NCBI RefSeq assembly: GCF_016834655.1
Contig: NZ_JAENHP010000006.1
Span: forward strand, 124,001 to 188,000
Origin: Paractinoplanes ovalisporus
GTDB lineage: Bacteria; Actinomycetota; Actinomycetes; Mycobacteriales; Micromonosporaceae
Direction: 5' to 3'
Length of the DNA stretch: 64,000 bases
Shown here: piece after piece, positions 44,493-51,846 of the stretch
How positions within the stretch are numbered: position 1 is the first letter of the stretch
Layout: every line of letters starts with the position of its first letter
Translations under genes and position numbers: made by a program
The notes under the pieces: model-generated
What the model saw: only the letters and a program-made list of their open reading frames with translations
The model's database searches: none
What the model was told of the DNA's origin: nothing

Positions 44493-45314
44493 TCAAGCCG
44501 GTGTGCGCGTGCGGCGGTGGCGGGCGTAGAGGGCCAGACCGATCGCGGCGCCGACGCTCACACCCAGGGCCGCCGCGGCGACCGGCACCGCGGGACGATC
44601 ACGCAGACGCCGGCTCAACGGAATCGGGTGGCGGAACTCGAGGACGGGCCACTCGTTCTCGGCGGCGGCCCGGCGCAGAGCCCGGTCGGGATTGACGGCG
44701 CTGGGATGACCGACCGCCTCGAGCAACGGAAGATCACTGCTGGAATCGGAGTAGGCGTAGCAGTCGGCCAGGTCGTAACCGCGCTCGTCGGCCAGCTCGC
44801 GGACGCCGACGACCTTGCTCGGGCCGGCCGCATAGAACTCGACCTCACCGCTGTAACGCCCGTCCACGATGCTCATGCGGGTCGCGATGATGTCGGTGAT
44901 GCCGAGCAGCGCGCCGATCGGGCGGACCATCTCGTCGCCCGATGCGGAGACCAGCACGACATCGCGCCCGGCCGCCTGGTGCTCGGCGATCAGCGTCGCG
45001 GCCTCGGCATAGACGTACGGGTTGATCAGCTCGTCGAGCGTCTCGGCCACGATCTGCTGCACCTGCTCGACCCGCCAGCCCTTACAGAGCGCGGCCAGAT
45101 AGTCGCGGGTGCGGGCCATCGCCTGTTCGTCGGAGCCGCCACCCAGCCGGAACATCAGCTGTGCGTAAGCGGACTGGACCATGTCACGGCGGCTGATCAG
45201 GCCGTCACGGTAGAACGGCCGGCCGAAGGCCAGCGCGCTGGACTTGGCGATGACCGTCTTGTCGAGGTCGAAAAACGCGGCACTCAGGCCCACGGGCGGC
45301 AAGTGTAGTCGCAT
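44493..45314 (-). CDS. HAD-IB family hydrolase
   Basis: A 273-residue phosphatase-like protein of the SerB/CicA branch. Motif I is FFDLDKT with Asp16 and Asp18. Motif II is VSASG near residue 127. Motif III/IV is YAYSDSSSDLPLLEAVGHPSAVNPD. A cap of helices lies between motifs I and II. A C-terminal transmembrane helix (about 243-263, VPVAAAALGVSVGAAIGLALYARHRR) anchors it. The order HAD, 6C RNA, Ssd, TadA matches the Rv3661-Rv3659c region of Mycobacterium. The substrate is unknown. Confidence 0.92.
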   Translation of the reverse strand: MRLHLPPVGLSAAFFDLDKTVIAKSSALAFGRPFYRDGLISRRDMVQSAYAQLMFRLGGGSDEQAMARTRDYLAALCKGWRVEQVQQIVAETLDELINPYVYAEAATLIAEHQAAGRDVVLVSASGDEMVRPIGALLGITDIIATRMSIVDGRYSGEVEFYAAGPSKVVGVRELADERGYDLADCYAYSDSSSDLPLLEAVGHPSAVNPDRALRRAAAENEWPVLEFRHPIPLSRRLRDRPAVPVAAAALGVSVGAAIGLALYARHRRTRTPA

Positions 45315-45691
45315 GGGGCTCCCCGCCGTCGTCCTCGCCGCGCCCGAGCGGTCCGGCCGTGACTGCCTGTGAAATCGGTCAGACGGGCAGCAGTATCGCA
45401 GTGAGCAACAATCAGTACTCGACTGTGCTGCTCTTGTGAGGCATGCTTGTGCTGTTGCGATCGGGATTCACGTTGTGACGGTCGCGCCCCACCATTCAAG
45501 AACCCTCGGTGATTGCGCCCCCCGCGATCACCGAGTCGATTCGGCTCGACCCCCCCGGAGCCGAATCCTCGGACGGCCCCCGTCTCCCCCGACGGGGGTC
45601 GTTCCCTATCCGCGGGCTCTTCCGGGGTTTCCCGATCTGCTTTCCTTCCGGACGCCGGTTTTTGGCCTTCCAGACGACCGTTTCGGAGCTT
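45315..45691. other. Spacer between STAS gene and HAD gene carrying 6C RNA
   Basis: 377 bp. The plus strand of 45505-45600 holds the 6C RNA. The rest (45315-45490 and 45606-45691) has no recognised gene. Confidence 0.6.
45505..45600 (+). ncRNA. 6C small RNA with terminator
   Basis: Three stem-loops in a row, the first two with loops of six or seven cytosines, as in the actinobacterial 6C RNA. Stem 1 is CTCGGTGAT (45505-45513) with ATCACCGAG (45527-45535) around a CCCCCC-containing loop. Stem 2 is ATTCGGCTC (45539-45547) with GAGCCGAAT (45558-45566) around GACCCCCCCG. Stem 3, CCCCCGTC (45577-45584) with GACGGGGG (45591-45598), is followed by TCGTTCCC and looks like the terminator. In Mycobacterium the 6C RNA (B11) lies between the homologues of the same HAD and Ssd genes. 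C-rich loops of 6C base-pair with G-rich targets in mRNAs. The exact 5' end is not determined. Confidence 0.88.
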
Positions 45692-46066
45692 CTAGGCGCC
45701 GGTGGCCCGGGTCTGGCCGGCCGTTTCGGTCTCGCCTCCGGCCTCAACGGTCGCGCCCAAGCCGAAAAAATCGCAGAGCCCCGTCACCTCGAGCACCCGG
45801 CGGAAGGCCGGGCTGGGGTTGATCACGAGGAAGCGGGACTCGATCTCGGTGGCGGCGCGGTAGCCCTCGATCAGCGCGCCCAGACCGGTCGAGTCGATGA
45901 AGGTGGCGGATTTCAGGTCGACCCGCACGGAAGGCGGGGACCACTCGGTGACGGCGTCGCGCACACTGCCGGCCAATTCGTCCGCATTCGAGAAGTCGAC
46001 CTCACCCACGACGGTCACGGTGGCCGAGCCGTCGGCGTCGAGCGAACGGTTGATCGAGCTTTCCAT
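45692..46066 (-). CDS. STAS-domain anti-sigma factor antagonist
   Basis: A 124-residue single-STAS-domain protein. The phosphorylation motif FIDSTGLGALIEG has Ser59, and VTVVGEVDFSNADELAGSV is the first strand-helix. Such proteins free a sigma factor by binding its anti-sigma kinase when unphosphorylated. No kinase or sigma gene adjoins it here; the BldG/ApgA pair is 8 kb away. The ATG at 46066 is preceded by a weak GGGGTTGG. It is upstream of, and on the opposite strand from, the 6C RNA. The C-terminal 14 residues (GGETETAGQTRATGA) are a flexible tail. Confidence 0.9.
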   Translation of the reverse strand: MESSINRSLDADGSATVTVVGEVDFSNADELAGSVRDAVTEWSPPSVRVDLKSATFIDSTGLGALIEGYRAATEIESRFLVINPSPAFRRVLEVTGLCDFFGLGATVEAGGETETAGQTRATGA

Positions 46067-46172
46067 GCCAACCCCATTGGTCCGTGTCGGACCCCAACAT
46101 ACCCAACCGTCGCTGCTTCCACTCGTCGGCGACAACCCACTTTCCATAGCAGATCGACCGTACGAAGACGCG

Positions 46173-46200
46173 ATATCCACAGGGCATCGAGTTGTCCACA
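46173..46200. promoter_or_regulatory. Two direct DnaA-box-like sequences
   Basis: ATATCCACA (46173-46181) and TTGTCCACA (46192-46200), each followed by GG, lie in the same orientation 10 bp apart in the divergent spacer between the STAS gene and the Ssd-like gene. The second matches the actinobacterial DnaA box exactly. Confidence 0.45.
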
Positions 46201-46283
46201 GGCTCGGCGGTCGCCGCTCGCCGCCGCCCGGACGGGTCGCCAGGGTGGGCGCCACAACCGACGCCCCGCGCTGGAGACCGCCG

Positions 46284-47357
46284 ATGCCCGCTGCCCGTCT
46301 GCCCCTCGTCGTCACCGCCGACCCCGACCTGCTCGACGACCTGCTCCGCCTCGCCGCCGCCGGTGGCACCCAGGTCGACGTGGCGCCCGACCCGGCCGCC
46401 GCCCGCGCCCGCTACGGCACGGCCCCGCTCGTCATGATCGGCGCCGACCAGCTCGACGCCTGCCTGCGCGCCCGGCTGCCCCGCCGCTCCCGGGTTGCCG
46501 TCGTCGGCCGCGGCGAGGTGGCCGAGTCTAAGTGGACCGCGGCCAACGCCCACGGCGTCGAACACATCGCCGAACTGCCCGCCGCCGAGGGCTGGGTCGT
46601 CGACCGCTTCGCCGAACACCTCGAACAGCCGGTCGGACGCGTCCTGGCCGTCATCGGCGGGCGCGGGGGCGCCGGCGCGTGCACCCTGGCCGCCGGGCTG
46701 GCCACCACCGCGGCCGCGGCCCGCCGCCGCACCCTGCTGATCGACGCCGACCCGCTCGGCGGCGGCCTCGACCTGATGTTCGGCTGGGAGTCGCGCGACG
46801 GCCTCCGCTGGTCGGCGCTGGCCGAGGCCGGGGGCCGGGTCGACCCGCCCGCCCTGCTCGAGGCGCTGCCGCACCACGGCGACCTCGTGGTGCTCTCGTT
46901 CGACCGCGAGGCGACACCCGTCGTCCCGCCCGAGGCGATGGGGTCGACCATCGACGCCGGCCGCCGCGCCCGCGACGTGATCGTGGTCGACCTGCCCCGC
47001 CGGCTCGACGACGCCGGGGTGCTGGCCCTCGAGTGCGCCGACCAGGCGGTGCTGATCGTGCCGGCCGAGGTGCGGGCGTCGGCCGCGGCGGCCCGGGTCG
47101 CGCGGATGGTGCAGGCCCACCGCAGCGAGCTGTCCCTGGTGGTGCGCGGGCCTGCGCCGGGTCGGCTGCGGCCCCGCGAGATCGCCTCGGCGCTCGGGCT
47201 GCCGCTGATCGGCACGCTGCGCCCCGAGCCCGCGATCAGCCAGCTCGTCGAGCGGGGGCGGCCACCCGGGGCCGACGGCAAGGGGCAGCTGGCCGAACTG
47301 TGCCGGCGGATCCTGGCCGAGCTGCTCGGGGACGTCTCGGCCGAGGTGGCGGCGTGA
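46284..47357 (+). CDS. ssd: Septum-site-determining-like protein Ssd (MinD/CpaE-like ATPase)
   Basis: A 357-residue protein of the MinD/ParA superfamily with an N-terminal CpaE-like pseudo-receiver region. The deviant Walker A region is VIGGRGGAGACTLAAGLATTAA near residue 116. It lacks the usual GKTT lysine/threonine (GAGACT), as do many CpaE/Ssd proteins. LLIDADPLGGGLDLMFGWE follows. In Mycobacterium the equivalent (Rv3660c) affects septum placement; in Tad systems CpaE localises the pilus machine. ATG 46284 has GGAGA 6 nt upstream. It is the first gene of the tad operon and overlaps tadA by 4 bp. Confidence 0.9.
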   Translation: MPAARLPLVVTADPDLLDDLLRLAAAGGTQVDVAPDPAAARARYGTAPLVMIGADQLDACLRARLPRRSRVAVVGRGEVAESKWTAANAHGVEHIAELPAAEGWVVDRFAEHLEQPVGRVLAVIGGRGGAGACTLAAGLATTAAAARRRTLLIDADPLGGGLDLMFGWESRDGLRWSALAEAGGRVDPPALLEALPHHGDLVVLSFDREATPVVPPEAMGSTIDAGRRARDVIVVDLPRRLDDAGVLALECADQAVLIVPAEVRASAAAARVARMVQAHRSELSLVVRGPAPGRLRPREIASALGLPLIGTLRPEPAISQLVERGRPPGADGKGQLAELCRRILAELLGDVSAEVAA

Positions 47358-48577
47358 CCGCGTACGGGGGTCTGGGCAGCCGGCTCGCCGCGTCCGCGCC
47401 GGCGGTGGCTGACCGGGTCCGTCACCGGTTCGCGGTCGACGGCGGGGAGGCGACACCCGCCGCCGTCGTGCACGCCGTCCGCAGCGAGTCCGACGCTGCG
47501 GCGCTGGGCGACACGGCCGTGCTGCGCCTGGCCGACCGCGTGCACGACCAGCTGGTCGGGGCCGGGCCGCTCGCTCCGCTGCTGGCCGATCAGCAGGTCA
47601 CCGACGTGCTGGTCAACGGCTTGGCGGTCTGGGTCGACCGGGGTGCGGGCCTGACCCGGGCGCCGATCGTGCTGGGCAGCCTCGAAGAAGTCCGCCGCCT
47701 CGCCCAGCGCCTCGCGGCCGCGTGCGGGCGGCGGCTCGACGACGGCCAGCCGTACGCCGACGCTCGGCTCCCCGACGGCACCCGGCTGCACGCGGTGCTG
47801 CCGCCGGTCGCGACCGACGGGCCCTATCTGTCCCTGCGGACGTTCCGCCAGCGGCCGTTCCGCCTCGACGACCTGGTCGAGCACGGCACCGTCTCGGCCA
47901 CGGTCGCCCCGCTGCTGGCCGCCGTCGTCGCGGCCCGGCTGGCCTACCTGGTCGTCGGCGGCACCGGCAGCGGCAAGACGACCCTGCTGGCCACGCTGCT
48001 CGGCATGGTGCCGCCCACCGAGCGGATCGTGCTCGTCGAAGACGCCGCCGAGCTGCGGCCCCTGCACCCGCACGTGGTCGCCCTGCAGGCCCGCACCGCG
48101 AACGTCGAGGGGGCGGGCGCGATCGGGCTGACCGACCTGGTGCGGCAGGCGCTGCGGATGCGGCCCGACCGTCTGGTGATCGGGGAGTGCCGCGGCGCCG
48201 AGATCGCCGATCTGCTGGGCGCACTCAACACCGGCCACGACGGCGGCGCGGGCACGCTGCACGCCAACACCCCGGGCGACGTCCCGGCCCGGCTCGAGGC
48301 GCTCGGGTTGCTCGGCGGTCTGCCCCGGGCGGCCCTGCACGCCCAGGTGGTGGCGGCGCTGCAGGTGGTGCTCCAGGTGCGGCGTACGGATCGGGGCCGT
48401 GTCCTGGAATCGGTGAGCGTGCTGCTGCCCTCGGGCGAGGAGCGCCTGGCCACCGTGGTCCCGGCCTGGCGGCGGCGACGCGGGGCCGGTCCGGCGGCCG
48501 GGGCGCTGGCCCGCATGCTGGCCGTCCGCGGTGTCGCCGTGCCCGCGATCCTGACCCCGCCGGTGGTGGCGCCGTGA
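47354..48577 (+). CDS. tadA: TadA/CpaF secretion ATPase
   Basis: A 407-residue type II/IV secretion hexameric ATPase. Walker A is VVGGTGSGKTTLLATLL near residue 202; the Asp box and Walker B (LRMRPDRLVIGECRGAEIADLLGALNTGHDGGAGTLHANTP) are intact, including the His box. It powers assembly of Flp-type pili or a related secretion apparatus. GTG 47354 overlaps the stop of ssd, and its stop overlaps tadB, so it is in the middle of a tightly coupled operon. Confidence 0.95.
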   Translation: MTAYGGLGSRLAASAPAVADRVRHRFAVDGGEATPAAVVHAVRSESDAAALGDTAVLRLADRVHDQLVGAGPLAPLLADQQVTDVLVNGLAVWVDRGAGLTRAPIVLGSLEEVRRLAQRLAAACGRRLDDGQPYADARLPDGTRLHAVLPPVATDGPYLSLRTFRQRPFRLDDLVEHGTVSATVAPLLAAVVAARLAYLVVGGTGSGKTTLLATLLGMVPPTERIVLVEDAAELRPLHPHVVALQARTANVEGAGAIGLTDLVRQALRMRPDRLVIGECRGAEIADLLGALNTGHDGGAGTLHANTPGDVPARLEALGLLGGLPRAALHAQVVAALQVVLQVRRTDRGRVLESVSVLLPSGEERLATVVPAWRRRRGAGPAAGALARMLAVRGVAVPAILTPPVVAP

Positions 48578-49278
48578 CCTGGGGGCCGTTGCTGCTGGCG
48601 GTGGGCGCGCTCGCCGTCGTGCTGCCGAGCGGATGGACCCGCCGGATGCCCCGCACGTCGCCGGTGGCGCTCGGCCGTCGGATCACCGCGTCGGCCCGGC
48701 GGTCGCCACGGCGGACGGTGGCGGGCGGCGTCGCGACCGCGGCGACGATCGGCCTGTTCGCGGGCGGCCCGGTGGCAGCGGCGATCGCGGCCGCCTACGC
48801 GGGTCTCGCCGGGCGGGCCCTGGTGCGGCGCTCGGCCCGGCAGCGGGCGGCCAAGGAACGCGCCGCGGCGCTCGACGCGCTGGCGTCGCTGGCGGCCGAC
48901 CTGAGGGCCGGGCTGCCGCCGGCGTCGGTGCCGGCCACCGGCAACCGGCTGGGGCGGCTGACCGCCTCGGTGTGGCACCTCGCCGAGAGAACCGGTGCGC
49001 CCGCCGCCGACCTGGTCGAACGCATCGAGGCCGACGCCCGGGCGGCCGACCGCGCTGCCGCCTCGGCGTCGGCCCAGGCGGCCGGGGCCCAGGCCACCGC
49101 GATGCTGCTGGCGGCGTTGCCGGTGGCGGGCCTCGGTCTGGGGATGGCCATGGGAGCCGACCCGTTCCAGGTCCTGCTGCATACGCCGTTGGGCGCGGCG
49201 TGCGGGCTCGTCGCGGTGGTGCTCCAGACGGCCGGGCTCCTGTGGTCCGAGCGCCTGACCCGAGGGGCGGCCCGATGA
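48574..49278 (+). CDS. tadB: TadB-like type II secretion F-domain protein
   Basis: A 234-residue membrane protein with helices near the N-terminus (two, about residues 5-75) and at the C-terminus (two, about 165-225). The middle has the T2SSF/TadB pattern ALDALASLAADLRAGLPPASV...LGRLTASVWHLAERTGAPAADLVERIEADARAADRAA. It forms half of the inner-membrane platform of the Tad pilus with TadC. GTG 48574 overlaps the tadA stop. Only one T2SSF domain is present, as usual in actinobacteria. Confidence 0.88.
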   Translation: MTWGPLLLAVGALAVVLPSGWTRRMPRTSPVALGRRITASARRSPRRTVAGGVATAATIGLFAGGPVAAAIAAAYAGLAGRALVRRSARQRAAKERAAALDALASLAADLRAGLPPASVPATGNRLGRLTASVWHLAERTGAPAADLVERIEADARAADRAAASASAQAAGAQATAMLLAALPVAGLGLGMAMGADPFQVLLHTPLGAACGLVAVVLQTAGLLWSERLTRGAAR

Positions 49279-49508
49279 CTGCGACCCAAGGCGACCCGAT
49301 GAGTGCGGCCTACGAGCGATCCGGCCGACTGGTCGAAGACGCGGGCCTGATGAGTGCGGGCTGCGAGCTCGACGAGTTTCTGCGGGCCGGGCAGCCGGGG
49401 CGCGTGCCGTTGCGGTCGTGCTGCATCGCCGTGCTGCTGGCCGTCAAGGGGGAGCGCTGCCAGTCGCTGCCGGTCGAGCGCGCCCACGAACGGACCTGCG
49501 CATCGTGA
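49275..49508 (+). CDS. Possible 77-residue linker ORF between tadB and tadC
   Basis: ATG 49275 overlaps the tadB stop (ATGA), and the TGA at 49506-49508 overlaps the tadC start (GTGA). The 77-residue product contains six cysteines (one in SAGCELDEF, the pair in RSCCIAVLL, then GERCQS and the near-terminal RTCAS). Its first third holds three copies of a short repeat, CCGATGAGTGCGG or a variant, each with an in-frame ATG overlapping a TGA. The perfect overlaps on both sides argue that ribosomes pass through it to reach tadC. The repeat suggests it arose by duplication of the tadB end. No homologue is recognised. Confidence 0.4.
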   Translation: MTATQGDPMSAAYERSGRLVEDAGLMSAGCELDEFLRAGQPGRVPLRSCCIAVLLAVKGERCQSLPVERAHERTCAS

Positions 49509-50221
49509 CGGCCCTGCTGGTTGTGGCGGCGGCCCTCGTGCTGGTCGTCGCCCCGGTCACCGGTGGACGCGCGGTGCGGCGCCGGCTCGTGCGGCTGAGA
49601 CCCACGGCCGGGGCGTCCGCGACCGACGGCGGTCGCATGCGCGTCCTGCTCGCCGTCGGGGCCGGCGTGATCGTGGCCGGGTTCTTCGCGACCTGGTGGG
49701 GCGTGGGGCTGGGCGTTGTCGCCGGGGTGGGGGCCGAGCGCTTCCTGCGGCGGCGCGAGCCGGCCCACGTACGGCAGGAACGCCGCGCCGCCGCAGCCGA
49801 CCTCCCGCTCGGGGCCGACCTGCTGGCCGCGGCGCTGCGGGCCGGCGCACCGGTCGACGGGGGCGCCGCGGCGGTGGCCGACGCGCTCGACGGCCCACTG
49901 GGGACACGGTTGCGGCGGACGGCACGCTCCCTGGCCCTCGGGGCGGCGCCGGCCGAGGCGTGGGAACACCTCGACGGCGTTCCGGGCGCCGAGCGGCTGA
50001 TCTCGGCCGCCGTGCGCACCAGCGCGAGCGGAGGTGCGCTGGCCGGGGCGCTCGGCCGGCTCGCCGACGACTTGCGGGCCGACCGGGCGGTCGCCGTCGA
50101 GGCCGCGGCGCAGCGGGCCGGGGTGCTCATCGTGCTGCCGCTCGGGCTCTGCTTCCTGCCCGCCTTCCTGCTCGCCGGGCTTGTCCCGGTGCTGATCGCG
50201 GTCCTCGGGGACGTCCTCTGA
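49505..50221 (+). CDS. tadC: TadC-like type II secretion F-domain protein
   Basis: A 238-residue membrane protein. Transmembrane helices are near residues 2-20 (TALLVVAAALVLVVAPVTGG), 45-70 and at the C-terminus (VLIVLPLGLCFLPAFLLAGLVPVLIAVLGDVL). The T2SSF core reads LPLGADLLAAALRAGAPVDGGAAAVADALDGPLGTRL...SGGALAGALGRLADDLRADRAVAVE. Pairs with TadB in the inner-membrane platform. The GTG at 49505 overlaps the stop of the small ORF upstream, with no good ribosome-binding site of its own, so it relies on coupling. Confidence 0.88.
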   Translation: MTALLVVAAALVLVVAPVTGGRAVRRRLVRLRPTAGASATDGGRMRVLLAVGAGVIVAGFFATWWGVGLGVVAGVGAERFLRRREPAHVRQERRAAAADLPLGADLLAAALRAGAPVDGGAAAVADALDGPLGTRLRRTARSLALGAAPAEAWEHLDGVPGAERLISAAVRTSASGGALAGALGRLADDLRADRAVAVEAAAQRAGVLIVLPLGLCFLPAFLLAGLVPVLIAVLGDVL

Positions 50222-50227
50222 CCCGGG

Positions 50228-50283
50228 GCCACCAGGGCCGGCCGCGGGCCGGTCGTCAAGGCCGGCCGCGGGCCGGTCGTCAC
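50228..50283 (+). repeat. Two-copy 24-bp repeat after tadC
   Basis: AGGGCCGGCCGCGGGCCGGTCGTCA is echoed as AAGGCCGGCCGCGGGCCGGTCGTCA, directly after the tadC stop. Each copy is also a GC-rich near-palindrome (GGCCGGC...GGGCCGG). Part of the window-wide pattern of gene-end repeats. Confidence 0.65.
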
Positions 50284-50304
50284 CACAACCGAAGGAGAAC
50301 CACC

Positions 50305-50490
50305 GTGCGCAAACTGCTCGCGAACTACGCCCGCCTGCGGGTCGAGGCCGCGGACGCCGGGATGAACACCGCCGAGTACGCCGTCGGAACGCTGGCCGCC
50401 GTCGCCTTCGCCGGCATCCTCTACAAGGTCGTCACCGGCGCCAGCATCACGGCGGCGCTGTCCGGCATCATCGGTCGGGCGCTGAAGTGA
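50305..50490 (+). CDS. Flp-like pilin (DUF4244)
   Basis: A 61-residue prepilin-like protein. A short basic leader is followed by Gly19-Met-Asn-Thr-Ala-Glu24-Tyr25 and a hydrophobic helix (AVGTLAAVAFAGILYKVVTG). The Gly/+5-Glu arrangement resembles the class III (Flp) prepilin cleavage site. It is the probable major subunit of the Tad fibre, though actinobacterial DUF4244 proteins have not been well characterised. GTG 50305 has GAAGGAG 7 nt upstream, the best ribosome-binding site in this operon, fitting a highly expressed pilin. Confidence 0.88.
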   Translation: MRKLLANYARLRVEAADAGMNTAEYAVGTLAAVAFAGILYKVVTGASITAALSGIIGRALK

Positions 50491-50846
50491 CCGGGCGCCG
50501 GTGGCCCGGCCGCGACCGGGGAGCCTTCACCGCCGAGCTCGCGGCCGGGCTGCCGGCGCTCATGCTGCTGCTGTTCGCCGGCTTGGCGGCGGTGTCAGCG
50601 GTGGCGGCCAAGGGCCAGTGCCTCGACGCGGCACGCGAGGCCGCCCTGGCCGAGGCTCGCGGCGGTTCCGGAGCCGCCGCGGGCGCCCGGGTCGCCCCGC
50701 CGGGCGCCGCAGTCGAGCTGACCGGCGACGGCGAGGCGGTGACGGCCCGGGTGCGCGCCCACCTGAGGGTGCTCGGCGCCAACTTGCCGGCAATAACCGT
50801 CGAGGGCACAGCAACAGCCGCCCGCGAACCCGAGGCGATCCCATGA
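50487..50846 (+). CDS. TadE-family minor pilin
   Basis: A 119-residue protein starting VTGRRWPGRDRGAFTAELAAGLPALMLLLFAGLAAVSAVAAKGQCLDAAREAALAEARG. The N-terminal basic patch, TAEL motif and single transmembrane helix are typical of TadE pseudopilins. The rest (about 50-119) is a small extracytoplasmic domain. The GTG overlaps the pilin stop, and its own TGA overlaps an ATG that begins a chain of mini-ORFs. Confidence 0.88.
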   Translation: MTGRRWPGRDRGAFTAELAAGLPALMLLLFAGLAAVSAVAAKGQCLDAAREAALAEARGGSGAAAGARVAPPGAAVELTGDGEAVTARVRAHLRVLGANLPAITVEGTATAAREPEAIP

Positions 50847-50955
50847 GGCGCCGCGGTGGCGCATCGTCAGGGTCGGGGGCGGTGCCGTGAGGAGGCTGCG
50901 GTGGAGCGTCAGGTGCCGCGATGGTGCGTCTTCAGGGCGGGGGCCGGTGCCGTGA
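50843..50955 (+). other. Chain of two mini-ORFs between tadE and the next gene
   Basis: Mini-ORF 1 (50843-50890, 15 codons, MRRRGGASSGSGAVP) begins in the tadE stop. Mini-ORF 2 (50887-50955, 22 codons, ending GASSGRGPVP) begins in the stop of mini-ORF 1. The TadG-like gene (50952) begins in the stop of mini-ORF 2. All junctions are ATGA or GTGA. The two mini-ORFs and the start of the TadG-like gene share (A/G)TGAGG and GTGCCGTGAGG sequences, so they are tandem copies. They may pass ribosomes from gene to gene. Confidence 0.6.
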
Positions 50956-51350
50956 GGGGTTGTGGTGGCAGCAGCTCGCGAGCCGGCGCCGGCTCCAGGA
51001 GAGATCGCGGTGCGGCGACGATCCTGGTGCTGGCGATCGGCCTGACCCTGACCGCGGCGGGCCTGGCCGGTGCTTCCGTCGGCGCGGCCCGGGTGGGCCG
51101 TCACCAGGCGCGCGCGGCGGCCGACCTGGGCGCGCTGGCGGGCGGCGCGAGGGCGGTCTTCGGCCCGGAGACCGCCTGCGCACGGGCCGCCGAGTTCGTG
51201 GCCGCCAACCACGGCCGCATGACGTCGTGTGTGGTCGAGGGTCTGGAGATCGTCGTCCAGGCCGAGGTGGTCGTCCACACCGTCGTCGGCATCAGCGGCC
51301 GCGCAACCGCGACTGCCCGAGCCGGCCCGATCTACGCCGTGCCGAGTTGA
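50952..51350 (+). CDS. TadE/TadG-like secreted protein (Rv3654c-type)
   Basis: A 132-residue protein with RDRGAATILVLAIGLTLTAAGLAGASVGAARVGRHQARAAADLGALAGGARAVFG near its N-terminus, the pattern of the small TadE/G-like proteins that close actinobacterial tad operons (helicase/secretion-neighbourhood family). One transmembrane helix lies at about residues 20-40. Two cysteines (ETACARAAEF and MTSCVVEG) may form a disulfide. The GTG at 50952 overlaps the stop of mini-ORF 2. An alternative start upstream in the same frame (50856) lacks support. Last gene of the tad operon. Confidence 0.8.
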   Translation: MRGCGGSSSRAGAGSRRDRGAATILVLAIGLTLTAAGLAGASVGAARVGRHQARAAADLGALAGGARAVFGPETACARAAEFVAANHGRMTSCVVEGLEIVVQAEVVVHTVVGISGRATATARAGPIYAVPS

Positions 51351-51846
51351 CCTGCTCGCCCGACCAGGCAAAGTCGGGTGGATGTGAGCGCGCACGTCAG
51401 CTGTCCCACGATGCCGACATCAGTCCTTCGCTCCGTGGGACGGGGAGAGCTGGGTTACTTTTCGGCCGGAGGCTCATCGTCCGCACTCCGCGCTGGGAGG
51501 ACTCAAGCTCATTTGGCATCCCCGGAAGGTTCGGCCGGGTCTGCGGCTCTCTTCGCCGATCGACGCTTGACGGAACTTAGTGCGCGACGAACGCGGGAGC
51601 CGGCCGAGCCCGTCCTGCTGATCCAAGGCTCAACTTCGATGCTGCGCAGTGCCTCGATGGGCTGTTCACGCTCATCCGGCTTCATCGGGATCACATGCTT
51701 GCTCAGAAAACGCTGGTCCATCCACTTAGCGAGGACTGGACGAAAGCAAGCACCAACTTAACCAAAACGGGCGACGTCACCACTATGGTGCGCCCGGTTG
51801 CTCACAAGACATCGCGCCCCTACAACCGCTGCCAATTACGCACGCG
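51351..51846. other. 496-bp convergent spacer between tad operon and helicase gene
   Basis: Less GC-biased than its neighbours and without a convincing gene. A 70-codon frame on the minus strand (51721-51509, MDQRFLSKHVIPMKPDE) and a 127-codon frame on the plus strand overlap each other; neither has a ribosome-binding site or a recognised domain. It may be a decayed gene or a remnant of acquired DNA. No terminator with a long stem was found. Confidence 0.5.

Noticed and set aside
51378..51761. 127-codon plus-strand frame in the tad/helicase spacer
   Set aside because: Overlaps an equally weak minus-strand frame, has no ribosome-binding site and shows no domain. Recorded as spacer instead.
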